Under the pieces are notes generated by a model. The model had not been told where the DNA came from, did no database searches, and saw only the letters and a list, made by a program, of their open reading frames with translations. A stretch of DNA of 47,485 nt, taken from positions 1 to 47,485 of the forward strand of contig CANFOW010000013.1 of assembly GCA_947448865.1 (NCBI GenBank). Direction: 5' to 3'. Made by a program: the position numbers and the translations under genes. The stretch comes from Actinomycetota bacterium. Its GTDB lineage: Bacteria > Actinomycetota > Actinomycetes > S36-B12 > UBA5976. Positions 16,701-25,367 of the stretch are shown piece after piece (within the stretch, counting starts at the first letter, position 1; the number at the start of each line of letters is the position of its first letter).

Positions 16701-16721
16701 TGTGGAAAACCTTGTGGATAA
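16701..16721 (+). other. Pair of DnaA-box-like sequences
   Basis: TGTGGAAAA (16701-16709) and TGTGGATAA (16713-16721) lie 12 bp apart in the same orientation. The second is a perfect match to the reverse of the DnaA box TTATCCACA. They sit over the 5' end of the DUF881 gene. Two sites are too few for an origin, so a local DnaA-responsive control site or chance are the options. Confidence 0.35.
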
Positions 16722-16725
16722 ACCC

Positions 16726-17424
16726 ATGGCAATAAGTCGACGCACGCGCACATTCGTCTCAGCTGTAGTCGCTGCTATAGCGGGATTCTTGTTTGTGGCG
16801 AGCAATTTAACGGCGCAAGGGACAAACATTCGTACCGGTGGTGTTGAAGACCTTCGCGGGCTAGTTATTGCCCGAGCGAATCACGTAGCTGCGCTCACGA
16901 GCAAAGTTGCAGACCTGCAAAGCCAAGTAGACACAATCACTGCAAAACGCGTGGATCCAGCACTCATTCGCAAAATTAGCGTCCTGGAAACTTCTGCCGG
17001 ACTAAAAAGTCAGACCGGCTCGGCTCTGGAAATTGAACTCAATGATGCCCCACGTCAACTTGGGCAGCCACTTCCTGCCGGAGTTGGACCCGATGATCTC
17101 GTGGTGCATCAACAGGACGTCCAAGCGGTTGTGAACGCTTTGTGGCATGGAGGAGCAACTGGTATCCAGGTTATGGACCAGCGCATTATTTCGACATCGG
17201 CAATTCGCTGTGTCGGAAATACCTTGCTTCTACAAGGTCGGGTCTATAGCCCACCGTTCAAAGTCATCGCGCTTGGGAATGTTGCTGACTTACAACATTC
17301 GCTTGATGCTGAACCTGGTGTCCAGGTTTACAAACAGTATGTTGATTCGCTTGGATTGGGTTGGAAAGTTTCTATAAACCAAGAAGTGACCATTCCTGCT
17401 TGGCAAGGCGCACTCGCTCAATAG
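16726..17424 (+). CDS. DUF881 membrane-anchored protein
   Basis: A 232-residue DUF881 protein (Rv0012-like), function unknown. One N-terminal membrane segment (about residues 9-29) is followed by an external coiled-coil (DLRGLVIARANHVAALTSKVADLQSQVD region) and the DUF881 fold with DDLVVHQQDVQAVVNALW and GATGIQVMDQRI. Three in-frame starts exist: GTG 16702, GTG 16714 and ATG 16726. ATG is preferred because homologues have a short basic N-terminus before the helix, but no ribosome binding site favours any of them. Its position between crgA and trpG suggests a role in envelope or division. Confidence 0.8.
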   Translation: MAISRRTRTFVSAVVAAIAGFLFVASNLTAQGTNIRTGGVEDLRGLVIARANHVAALTSKVADLQSQVDTITAKRVDPALIRKISVLETSAGLKSQTGSALEIELNDAPRQLGQPLPAGVGPDDLVVHQQDVQAVVNALWHGGATGIQVMDQRIISTSAIRCVGNTLLLQGRVYSPPFKVIALGNVADLQHSLDAEPGVQVYKQYVDSLGLGWKVSINQEVTIPAWQGALAQ

Positions 17425-17449
17425 ACATTAAGAATTTCAAACAATCCAG

Positions 17450-17481
17450 AATCTAAGTAACTCAAGAGTTTTCTTAAGATT
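17450..17481. terminator. Weak hairpin between DUF881 gene and trpG
   Basis: AATCTAAG (17450-17457) pairs with CTTAAGATT (17473-17481) with one bulge, and ACTC/GAGT pairs inside. It overlaps the trpG stop codon. The stem is A+T-rich and only moderately convincing as a shared terminator for the two converging genes. Confidence 0.35.
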
Positions 17482-18097
17482 TAGGAATAACTGGCGCTAA
17501 ACCAATTGCAAGATTTCGCGCTTCAGTATCGCCACAACGCATAAGCCACTCAGCGAGCATTTGGTGACCACCTTCAGTCAGAACTGATTCAGGATGAAAC
17601 TGCACACCCTCAATGTCCAGAGTGCGATGACGGATTGACATGATCACACCACTTTCAGTTTCACTAGTGATTTCTAGTTCATCAGGAACAGATTCGCGTT
17701 CAACGGCTAATGAGTGATAACGGGTTGCCGTAAATGGTGAATTGCTTTGCGCGAGCACGCCTGCATGTTGATGGAAAACAAGCGAGGTTTTTCCATGCAA
17801 CAGTTCCGGAGCCCGCGAGACAACTCCACCAAATGCTTCAGCGATAGCTTGATGACCAAGACACACGCCAAAAATGGGAATCTGTCCGCCGAGTTGTTTA
17901 ATGACGTCAATACAGACTCCAGCATCCCTAGGTTCGCCTGGTCCAGGAGATAACAAAATACCGTCGTAATGACGCGCATCATCTATGGTCACTTCGTCAT
18001 TACGGCGTACGTCCACTTTCGCACCAAGCTGAGCAAGGTATTGCACGATGTTGTAAACGAAACTGTCGTAATTATCAATGACCAAAATTCGTGTCAT
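17474..18097 (-). CDS. trpG: Glutamine amidotransferase, anthranilate/aminodeoxychorismate synthase component II
   Basis: A 207-residue class I glutamine amidotransferase. The catalytic triad is visible: Cys79 in GVCLGHQ, and His168 and Glu170 in QFHPE. It releases ammonia from glutamine for a chorismate-using partner (TrpE or PabB). No partner gene is present in the window, so the choice between tryptophan and folate pathways, or use in both, cannot be made. It lies 18 nt downstream of pknB in the same direction, like Rv0013 next to Rv0014c, except that in M. tuberculosis the two genes are on opposite strands. Confidence 0.9.
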   Translation of the reverse strand: MTRILVIDNYDSFVYNIVQYLAQLGAKVDVRRNDEVTIDDARHYDGILLSPGPGEPRDAGVCIDVIKQLGGQIPIFGVCLGHQAIAEAFGGVVSRAPELLHGKTSLVFHQHAGVLAQSNSPFTATRYHSLAVERESVPDELEITSETESGVIMSIRHRTLDIEGVQFHPESVLTEGGHQMLAEWLMRCGDTEARNLAIGLAPVIPKS

Positions 18098-18115
18098 GGT
18101 TTTTGCCTGATTCCC

Positions 18116-19831
18116 TTATGGAGTAGCGGTGGGACTAGGTGACGTCGTTGGCGCGATAGCAATCGTGATCGTCACCGTCGTACCCTTCATCGCAAGTGCT
18201 TGACCAAGTGGTGTTTGCGCAATGACGGTACCGGGGGTGTCCGTGTCACTTACTTCGGTGATCACATCAACGAGGAATCCCGCATTAATCAGGTCATTTC
18301 TCGCCTGGGTTTTTGTTTTGCCCATGACGTCAGGAACCGCGGTCTTGCCCGAGGACACCACAATGTCAATAACCGTACCCACATCAATCTGGGAGTTCGC
18401 AGGAACACTTTGCGAGAGAACCGTTCCCGGTTGTTCAGAAGAATCCTGTTGGGTCACCTTACCCAAAACAAGTCGAGCGTTTTTAAGTGCAAATGCCGCA
18501 TCTGCTTGCGTTGCTAAGTTCACTAAGTCAGGAACCGTAGTTTGTTCCTTGCCGTTTGAGACAAAAACATTAACTGCTTGACCTGCTTCAATAGTTTCCC
18601 CAGATGCGGGATCCTGACCAATAATTTCACCTTTGGGGACATTATCGTCGGCCTTCGGAGTCTGAGTTCCTAAAACAAGTTGCGAATTTGTCAGTGCTGT
18701 TGTCGCTTCTTGAATTGTCATTCCGGTGAGTTTTGGAACAGTAACAGTCGTTGGCTTGCCACCGAATAGTTGGTTTCCTAAAACAAATAACAAGGCAGCA
18801 GCCCCGATGACTGCAATAACACTTGCAACCCATCCCGCCTTGAGCTTCTTGCTTTCTCGTTGCTGAACCATTACAGGTGCACCCGCCGTTGTTGGTATGA
18901 CAGTAGTTGGTGCTGGCACGCGAGCGATTGCAGCAGTAGGCGCATTCGTATCTACATGTTGTGCGGCGTGAAGAGTTGGAGCATTAATAGGCATACCAGC
19001 AATTGCTCGTTCAACATCTGCCCGCATGTCCCCAGCTGTTTGATAGCGCTGGCTTGGATGCTTCGCTAATGCATGCATGACAATGGCGTCAATAGTGCTT
19101 GGAATCGACGGATCAAGTTGAGACGGAGACTTTGGATGTTCATTCACATGTTGATAAGCAATTGACACAGGTGTGTCACCTGTGAATGGCGGAACTCCTG
19201 TGAGCAATTCGAAAAGTACGCAGCCTGCAGAATATATGTCACTACGAGCATCGACCACTTCGCCGCGAGCCTGCTCAGGCGAGAGGTATTGGGCGGTGCC
19301 CATGACCGCACTCGTTGAAGTAACTGTTGTTGCAGCATCACTCACCGCACGCGCAATCCCGAAATCCATGACCTTGGCGTCACCATGCGCGTTGATCATG
19401 ACGTTCGCTGGCTTTATGTCGCGGTGAATAATTCCGTGGCGATGGGCATAATCTAGGGCAGCTAAAACGCCAGCCATAAGTTCGAGTCCACGCTCAGGCA
19501 AAATACGCGGACCATTGTGCAACATGTGACGCAGTGTCACACCATCAACAAACTCCATCACAATGTAAGGAATGTGGACGTCGCCAACAAAGTCTTCGCC
19601 GCTGTCGTACACCGCAACGATATTGGGATGGTTCAGACCAGCAGCGGATTGTGCCTCACGACGAAAGCGTTCAATAAAAAGCGGATCGCGAGCCAGGTCG
19701 CCACGAAGCACTTTAATAGCGACCCGACGATTGAGCCGACTATCAGTTGCTTCGTACACTTCAGCCATACCGCCGCGTCCGATAACCGAACCAATTTCGT
19801 ATCGGTCACCTAGTCGAGTGAACTCGGCCAC
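18116..19831 (-). CDS. pknB: Serine/threonine protein kinase PknB with three PASTA domains
   Basis: A 571-residue receptor kinase. The kinase domain spans about residues 11-275: glycine loop GRGGMAEVYEA, Lys40, HRDIKPAN with Asp138, and DFG at 156-158. The activation loop is rich in Ser/Thr (TTVTSTSAVMGTAQYLSPE). A membrane helix near 335-355 leads to three extracellular PASTA repeats (about 360-560) and a short Ser/Thr/Pro tail. It senses muropeptide or lipid II and controls wall synthesis and division. The start is GTG 19831 behind AAGGAGAAATC. Three PASTA repeats are one fewer than in mycobacterial PknB. No pknA lies between it and pbpA. Confidence 0.96.
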   Translation of the reverse strand: MAEFTRLGDRYEIGSVIGRGGMAEVYEATDSRLNRRVAIKVLRGDLARDPLFIERFRREAQSAAGLNHPNIVAVYDSGEDFVGDVHIPYIVMEFVDGVTLRHMLHNGPRILPERGLELMAGVLAALDYAHRHGIIHRDIKPANVMINAHGDAKVMDFGIARAVSDAATTVTSTSAVMGTAQYLSPEQARGEVVDARSDIYSAGCVLFELLTGVPPFTGDTPVSIAYQHVNEHPKSPSQLDPSIPSTIDAIVMHALAKHPSQRYQTAGDMRADVERAIAGMPINAPTLHAAQHVDTNAPTAAIARVPAPTTVIPTTAGAPVMVQQRESKKLKAGWVASVIAVIGAAALLFVLGNQLFGGKPTTVTVPKLTGMTIQEATTALTNSQLVLGTQTPKADDNVPKGEIIGQDPASGETIEAGQAVNVFVSNGKEQTTVPDLVNLATQADAAFALKNARLVLGKVTQQDSSEQPGTVLSQSVPANSQIDVGTVIDIVVSSGKTAVPDVMGKTKTQARNDLINAGFLVDVITEVSDTDTPGTVIAQTPLGQALAMKGTTVTITIAIAPTTSPSPTATP

Positions 19832-19879
19832 GATTTCTCCTTACATGCTGTGTGCATTGTTGTGCACTTCTATTGTTCA

Positions 19880-21328
19880 CTATCTACCTAAGACTGCCCG
19901 CATCACGGCTCTGGCAATCGGCGCAGCGAGCGCATTGCCGCTCACTTCCGTTGCCCCTCCACCGTGCTCAAGAACAACTGCCACAACGACCTGAGAATTT
20001 TGAGCTGGTGCTAGACCAACAAACCACGCGTGGGCGGATTCGCCAGGTGCATTTTCTGCGGTGCCAGTTTTGCCGCCTACTTCCACACCCGCAATCCGAG
20101 CATTGGAGCCGGTGCCATGGCTGACGACGTTGACCATCATGTACCGCAGGATGGCTGCATTCTCGGATGACATAGCGCGACTGACGGCCCGCGGTGAAGT
20201 ATTTTGTAAAACAGATAGGTCAGGCCCAAGTATTTGTGCGACCAGATAAGGCTGCATCACAACGCCGTCATTTGCGATTCCAGCAGCCACCATTGCCATC
20301 TGAAGCGCAGTCGCACGCACGTCATACTGCCCAATGGCACTCATTGCGGTTTGTGGTTCATTGAGATTCGATGGAAAGTGACTTGTCGCAGCTGTCATAG
20401 GAACATCAAACGACGACTCAAAACCAAATTTCTTAGCCTGCTCCTCGATTGCATTTGCCCCGATCTTCATCCCAAGCCATGCAAAAGCAGTGTTGCATGA
20501 CATAGCAAGCGCATCTTTCAAAGTGGTTTTGTCATCAGGCCCACATGCCTTACCTGTCCAGTTACCAATCGAGCTTGACGTTTGCGGCAGATCTAAACTC
20601 GCTGGTCCCGGCAATACTGAATCGGCAGCAAAATTTCCGGATTCAAGAGCCGCTGCAGCCGTCACGAGTTTAAATGTCGAACCGGGTGGCAAAGTCATAG
20701 CAAGCGGACGATTGAGCATCGGCTTATTCGGATCCGCATTAAGAACGTCGTACGTTTCTTGAATGGTTTTTGCGTCATGGCTAGACAAGGTGTTCGGATC
20801 AAAAGACGGCGACGACACAAGTGCGAGAATCGCGCCCGTTGTGGGATCTAGGGCAACAACTGCGCCGGTTCTGCCATTAAGCGCTTTAAATCCTGCAAGT
20901 TGTGCGTCAGCATTTATCGTGAGACGGACAGCTCCACCTTGTGGTTTTCTGTTCGCAAACATTTGCTGAAGGCGATCTACGAAAAATCGACTGTCATTTC
21001 CCGCAAGGACATCGTTTTCACGACCCTCAATTCCAGTTGCTCCGTAAACCATTGAGTAGAAACCTGTGACAGGTGCATAAGCAGCACCTTTGGGATACGA
21101 CCTTAAAAACTTCAGCGCATCTTTTGTTGCGGTCGATTGAGCAACCGGCGTGCTCGACAATAAAATCGGTCCACGCTCACGTGAATACTCAGTGAGTAAA
21201 ACGCGTTGATTACCGGGTTGACTTCGCAATGATTTTGCATCAAAAACTTGAATAAAAGATACGTTCGCAATCAAAGCAAGTAGCAAAAAAATGAGACCCG
21301 CGGTCACGCGATTGATTTGACGATTCAC
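19880..21328 (-). CDS. pbpA: Class B penicillin-binding protein PbpA
   Basis: A 482-residue transpeptidase. An N-terminal membrane anchor (residues 8-28) is followed by a dimerisation-type domain and the penicillin-binding domain with SxxK in PPGSTFKLV, SCN in AMSCNTAFAW, and KTGT in GGKTGTAE. It crosslinks peptidoglycan together with RodA. ATG at 21328 overlaps the rodA stop by 4 nt. The 48 nt to pknB hold the pknB ribosome binding site but no terminator. Confidence 0.95.
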   Translation of the reverse strand: MNRQINRVTAGLIFLLLALIANVSFIQVFDAKSLRSQPGNQRVLLTEYSRERGPILLSSTPVAQSTATKDALKFLRSYPKGAAYAPVTGFYSMVYGATGIEGRENDVLAGNDSRFFVDRLQQMFANRKPQGGAVRLTINADAQLAGFKALNGRTGAVVALDPTTGAILALVSSPSFDPNTLSSHDAKTIQETYDVLNADPNKPMLNRPLAMTLPPGSTFKLVTAAAALESGNFAADSVLPGPASLDLPQTSSSIGNWTGKACGPDDKTTLKDALAMSCNTAFAWLGMKIGANAIEEQAKKFGFESSFDVPMTAATSHFPSNLNEPQTAMSAIGQYDVRATALQMAMVAAGIANDGVVMQPYLVAQILGPDLSVLQNTSPRAVSRAMSSENAAILRYMMVNVVSHGTGSNARIAGVEVGGKTGTAENAPGESAHAWFVGLAPAQNSQVVVAVVLEHGGGATEVSGNALAAPIARAVMRAVLGR

Positions 21329-22698
21329 GACTCACCATCACTTGCTTGAGCAGTCGTCAGATCTGGTTGTCGCGCTGAATTAGAAACACGCACCAGAATC
21401 GCGAGGATCAAATAATTCGCCACTAAGGAAGAACCCCCATACGACAAAAAGGGAGTGGTTAATCCTGTGAGCGGAATAAGGCGCGTGACCCCACCCATCA
21501 CAATAAAAGTTTGAAGTCCAAGAACGGTAGTTAATCCGATTGCGAGCAAGTTGCCAAAAGGATCACGAGTAGCAATTGCAGCACGTGCTCCGCGCTCAAC
21601 AAGAATCGCGTACATCAACAAAATCGCAACTAAGCCAGCCAGCCCGAGCTCTTCTCCCAGAGCGGATGTAATGAAATCCGTTTTTGCAAAAGGAACAAGT
21701 TGCGGATAACCCTTCCCCCAACCAGTGCCAAACAAACCGCCGTTTGCCAAGCCGTACAACGACTGCACGATTTGAAAGCCATTTCCACTTGCATCAGCGA
21801 ATGGGTGTAGCCACACATCAAAACGAATCCTCACATGCCCAAATGCAAGGTAGGCGAAGTAGCCACCGACAGCCAGTAACGAAGTTCCAATGAGTACCCA
21901 CGATCGACGTGCGGTCGCGACATACAGCATCACAATAAACAAACCAAAGAACAAGAGCGATGTTCCAAGATCTCGCTCAAGCACCAGAACCATGAGCGCA
22001 ACTACCCACGTTAAGACCAGTGGACCAACATCCTTGGCGCGAGGAACCCCAATGCCGAAAAGTTGAGTTTGAACTAACGACAGCGAGTGCCGACGAGTGA
22101 CGAGAAATCCAGCAAAAAATATTGTGAGCGCAACTTTGGCAATTTCACCTGGCTGAAATGTAAAACCTAAAACGTGAATCCATAATCGTGCGCCGTTGAT
22201 AACAGTTCCGACAAATGGTAAGAGCGGAAGGAACAACAAAATAATTCCCGTGAATCCTGCTGTCCACGTGAGCCGCTGCAATCGTCGATGATCTTGCACC
22301 GAGATGAGCACACCCATAAATATCACAAGTCCGATTGCCATCCATGTGATTTGCAAGTACACGTCTGGTGTTGGCTTGGGACTTCCATTTGCTTGTGCCC
22401 GAACAGCGTTGGCAATGTCTAGTCGATGAATCATCGCAAGCCCAAGCATGTTCAAGGCGCATGCAATCGGAAAAATAATCGGATCCGCAAAAGGAACCTG
22501 CCAACGAATAACACTGTGCGCTATCAACATGAGAACGCCAGCACTTACAAGCGAAGTCCAACCACCGAAACTGCTTGAACCAGTCGCACTGTCAACTAAG
22601 ACCCAAGCGAATACTCCGAGAAGCCAGGCACCGACCAGTAACCCCAACTCTGCCGAACGCCGCGTGGAGACTCGGTATTTCAGAGCGAGCTCTGTCAC
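21325..22698 (-). CDS. rodA: RodA/FtsW-family peptidoglycan glycosyltransferase
   Basis: A 457-residue SEDS protein with about ten to twelve membrane helices. Family segments include the loop GARLWIHVLGFTFQPGEIAKVALTIFFAGF and ERDLGTSLLFFGLFIVMLYVATAR, and near the C-terminus LPLTGLTTPFLSYGGSSL-like sequence. It polymerises lipid II at sites directed by the FHA proteins and PknB. Both ends overlap neighbours by 4 nt (ATGA), so translation is tightly coupled to pstP and pbpA. Confidence 0.95.
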   Translation of the reverse strand: MTELALKYRVSTRRSAELGLLVGAWLLGVFAWVLVDSATGSSSFGGWTSLVSAGVLMLIAHSVIRWQVPFADPIIFPIACALNMLGLAMIHRLDIANAVRAQANGSPKPTPDVYLQITWMAIGLVIFMGVLISVQDHRRLQRLTWTAGFTGIILLFLPLLPFVGTVINGARLWIHVLGFTFQPGEIAKVALTIFFAGFLVTRRHSLSLVQTQLFGIGVPRAKDVGPLVLTWVVALMVLVLERDLGTSLLFFGLFIVMLYVATARRSWVLIGTSLLAVGGYFAYLAFGHVRIRFDVWLHPFADASGNGFQIVQSLYGLANGGLFGTGWGKGYPQLVPFAKTDFITSALGEELGLAGLVAILLMYAILVERGARAAIATRDPFGNLLAIGLTTVLGLQTFIVMGGVTRLIPLTGLTTPFLSYGGSSLVANYLILAILVRVSNSARQPDLTTAQASDGES

Positions 22699-23891
22699 GG
22701 TGAAACCGCCGGACAGCCAGGTGACGTTGGCGCAGTTTTGCAGGCTAATACTCGAGCAGAGAGTTGACTGACTGTGGAATGCGCATCGGCTAATGATGCT
22801 GATGAAATTGTTCCAATAACTTGGTTGCGTTCATAGTCAGGTAAATCATCTGAGTTAACTGCGCTAACTTCAATCAATTTGGAAAGACCAGCCACAGGGA
22901 TACCCTGGTAAATCGCAACCGCTTTGGTTGCTGGATAAACCCCAACAAACCATTGGTTCGCTAGCCACCAGAGTCCAACTGCAATCCCTGCTGCGGCGAC
23001 ACTGAGTGTCACAAGCGCAGTGATCAATTGACGGCGTCGGTTAGTTATTACATGGGGAACTTCACTTGGAATGAGTGTCGCTTCCTCAGGAAAACTCACA
23101 CCAGGGAGTCTGCGATGGGTATCAACATCGGCTGCGGCTCCAACTATAACTGGGTCGGATTCAATTCCGGTGTCAATTAAGTCGGCCACAATGACGGTGA
23201 CATTGTCGGGTCCACCAGCATCAAGCGCAGCATCGATAAGTGCAGTTACTGCGTTTGTCAGATCCGCTACAGAAAGACACTCTTGAATAACAGAATCAGA
23301 AATCACACCGCATAAACCATCGCTGCACAAAAGAAATCGATCACCGACGTGTGCTTCACGAACTGACAAGTCGACTTCAACTGCGTGAATACCGTCGATG
23401 GCGCGCATCATTAAGTTGCGACGCGGATGAACTGCGGCTTGCTCGCGAGTTATTTCACCTGCATCAACAAGTGTTTGAACGAATGTGTGGTCCTTAGTCA
23501 TTTGTTGTAAATGAGAATCACGAAGCAAGTAAGCACGTGAGTCACCGACATGTGCAACAGCGATGCGATCCGCGCGAAATGCTAATGCTGTCATCGTGGT
23601 GCCCATTCCGGCGAACTCACGATTAGCCGCAACCACATCAGCGATATATTCACCCGAAGTGATGACGGCATCAGATAACAGCTCGAGTACCTGATCAACT
23701 TCTTCAAAATTAGCGGCGGCTTGCACAATTGCCGCAACTGTTGCTGCACTGGCTAGTTCACCTGCTTCGTGACCACCCATGCCATCGGCTACGACTAGTA
23801 GATCGTGAGAGGCGTAGCCAGAATCCTCGTTGTTCTTTCGAATCTTTCCAATGTCACAACGTGCGGCAAATCGAAGCATGGGAGTCGTCAT
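22695..23891 (-). CDS. pstP: PP2C-family serine/threonine phosphatase PstP
   Basis: A 398-residue PPM phosphatase that reverses PknB phosphorylation. The catalytic domain spans about residues 5-235: RKNNEDS, VVADGMGGHEAGE, AHVGDSRAYLLRD, LCSDGL and GGPDNVTVIV, all metal-binding motifs. A membrane helix near 288-310 anchors it, and about 85 residues lie outside. It overlaps fhaB and rodA by 4 nt each. Confidence 0.95.
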   Translation of the reverse strand: MTTPMLRFAARCDIGKIRKNNEDSGYASHDLLVVADGMGGHEAGELASAATVAAIVQAAANFEEVDQVLELLSDAVITSGEYIADVVAANREFAGMGTTMTALAFRADRIAVAHVGDSRAYLLRDSHLQQMTKDHTFVQTLVDAGEITREQAAVHPRRNLMMRAIDGIHAVEVDLSVREAHVGDRFLLCSDGLCGVISDSVIQECLSVADLTNAVTALIDAALDAGGPDNVTVIVADLIDTGIESDPVIVGAAADVDTHRRLPGVSFPEEATLIPSEVPHVITNRRRQLITALVTLSVAAAGIAVGLWWLANQWFVGVYPATKAVAIYQGIPVAGLSKLIEVSAVNSDDLPDYERNQVIGTISSASLADAHSTVSQLSARVLACKTAPTSPGCPAVSP

Positions 23892-24358
23892 GATCCCAGC
23901 TCCATACTTGTGCGACCAATTCGCAACGTTTGTCCCGACTGCAACACAGTTGGCGACGTGACGCGAGTGCGATCAATCCAGGTTCCATTTGTTGAACCCA
24001 GATCTTCAACAATCCAATGAGTCCCACGCGGCGTGAGTTGTGCGTGATGCGTGCTCACAAAATCATCTTCAAGCACGACAGCCACATCCGGTGCTCTGCC
24101 GATCACAATTGTCGAAGTACCAAGTGGGATGACCGTGCCTTGCAAAGTGCCTTCGGTGATAACGAGCTTGGTAGACGTTTTGCGCGATCGAAGAGATGGA
24201 CGCGGGCTTGGTGCCTTGCTAGATCGAGCAGGCGTCAGTGGCTTTGCATCGCGAGGCGCTTGTAAGTCCCGGCGCAAAACCGAGACGACTGTAAAGACAA
24301 ACCACCAGAGCGCGAGCAGAAATCCAATGCGAAAAATACTAAGAAGCAACTCAGACAT
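23888..24358 (-). CDS. fhaB: FHA-domain protein FhaB (FipA)
   Basis: A 156-residue protein with an N-terminal hydrophobic segment (residues 5-28) and a C-terminal FHA domain (about 80-150): IVIGRAPDVAVVLEDDFVSTHHAQL and DLGSTNGTWID. FHA domains bind phosphothreonine and link PknB to division proteins. The start lies 4 nt upstream of the fhaA stop region in an operon of overlapping genes. Confidence 0.94.
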   Translation of the reverse strand: MSELLLSIFRIGFLLALWWFVFTVVSVLRRDLQAPRDAKPLTPARSSKAPSPRPSLRSRKTSTKLVITEGTLQGTVIPLGTSTIVIGRAPDVAVVLEDDFVSTHHAQLTPRGTHWIVEDLGSTNGTWIDRTRVTSPTVLQSGQTLRIGRTSMELGS

Positions 24359-24362
24359 AGTG

Positions 24363-25079
24363 TCACCGACTCTTATAGGTCAGTGTTGTTGCACCGATTT
24401 TAATAATCGACCCATCGTGAAGAATTGTTTCACTTATGCGGTGTCCATCGACGAGTGTGCCATTAGTTGAACCGAGATCCTTAATAATGACATCGCTTCC
24501 CAAAACAATGTGGCAATGTATTCGACTGATACCTGGATCTTCAATACGAATTACTGCTGTATCACCACGTCCAATCGTCGACACAGATTTCGTTAACGCG
24601 AATTCTGCGCCAGAAATGGTCACAAGCTTTGGAGTCGATTCACGCAAGATCGCATTCATTGGAACCTGAGGCGTCAGTTCAAGATCAACTTCATCAGTCA
24701 TAGTTGAACCTGCTGGACCTGACGTGCTTGTTATGCGAAAAACTCCAGTTTCAAGTTCCCTGTCTTCGGAAAAGGAAATCACCGGGCGATCGACAGTTGT
24801 ATATCGTTGCTGCGCTGCATACGAGTTGGCTACGGTAGCAAGCTCACTTCGTAAAGTTGTGAAGTACTGCGAAAACCGCTCATGGTCGGCGGGGCTAAGC
24901 GAAAAGATGAAGATGTTCGGAGTAACGGTTTGCCCTGAAACAGACTCAGCGCGCAAATCAAGTTCTTGCTGAAGTGCCGCAGCTAATTCAACAGGCTCAA
25001 CGACAGACTTAAAGGCCTTGGAAAACGAGCCATTGACGAATTTATCGAGCTTGGCTTCGAGATTATTGAGAATGCCCAT
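24363..25079 (-). CDS. fhaA: FHA-domain protein FhaA (DUF3662-FHA)
   Basis: A 238-residue cytoplasmic protein, first gene of the kinase operon. It has an N-terminal DUF3662 domain (residues 1-115; GILNNLEAKLDKFVNGSFSKAFKSVVEP at the start) and a C-terminal FHA domain (about 165-235; STIGRGDTAVIRIEDPGISRIHCHI, DLGSTNGT). The linker is much shorter than in mycobacterial FhaA. It binds phosphorylated PknB and MviN-type partners in relatives. GAGGTG lies 8-13 nt upstream of the ATG. Confidence 0.94.
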   Translation of the reverse strand: MGILNNLEAKLDKFVNGSFSKAFKSVVEPVELAAALQQELDLRAESVSGQTVTPNIFIFSLSPADHERFSQYFTTLRSELATVANSYAAQQRYTTVDRPVISFSEDRELETGVFRITSTSGPAGSTMTDEVDLELTPQVPMNAILRESTPKLVTISGAEFALTKSVSTIGRGDTAVIRIEDPGISRIHCHIVLGSDVIIKDLGSTNGTLVDGHRISETILHDGSIIKIGATTLTYKSR

Positions 25080-25161
25080 TGCTGCTTCACACCTCTCGAC
25101 CGTTACAGAGTTCTAGTTTACTTGGGCAATTAGCCATCCGAATATCGAGATTGTGAGCATT

Positions 25162-25190
25162 TTGAGGCCAGTATTTATGGGTGATAGCGT
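25162..25190 (+). promoter_or_regulatory. Promoter of tRNA-Leu(CAG)
   Basis: TTGAGG (25162-25167) and TAGCGT (25185-25190) are separated by exactly 17 bp. Initiation about 7 nt later would place the start within 2 nt of the mature tRNA 5' end, giving almost no 5' leader. Confidence 0.6.
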
Positions 25191-25198
25191 TGCCCTGC

Positions 25199-25282
25199 GC
25201 GCGAGTGGCGGAATAGGCAGACGCGCTGGCTTCAGGTGCCAGTGCCCGCAAGGGCGTAGGGGTTCAACTCCCCTCTCGCGCA
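25199..25282 (+). tRNA. tRNA-Leu (anticodon CAG)
   Basis: An 84-nt class II tRNA. The acceptor stem GCGCGAG pairs with CTCGCGC. Anticodon stem CTGGC/GCCAG closes the loop TTCAGGT, giving CAG. A long variable arm with GCCC/GGGC pairing and a T-arm GGGGTTCAACTCCCC follow. The discriminator is A; CCA is not encoded. It decodes CUG. Confidence 0.95.
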
Positions 25283-25320
25283 CGGTTCAACGCTGGATCA
25301 TCATCTTGACGCTTGAGGTA

Positions 25321-25335
25321 CGGTTCGGCGAACCG
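25321..25335. repeat. Inverted repeat between tRNA-Leu and the DUF6629 gene
   Basis: CGGTTCG (25321-25327) and CGAACCG (25329-25335) form a 7-bp inverted repeat around one base. No T-run follows, so it is a weak terminator candidate; an operator for the next gene is equally possible. Confidence 0.4.
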
Positions 25336-25367
25336 GCAGGACTTCTGTTGTGTGAGACATTGCTTAT

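Noticed and set aside
16701-16721. Chromosomal origin
   Set aside because: Only two DnaA-box-like sites, no A+T-rich unwinding region, and dnaA/dnaN are not adjacent.
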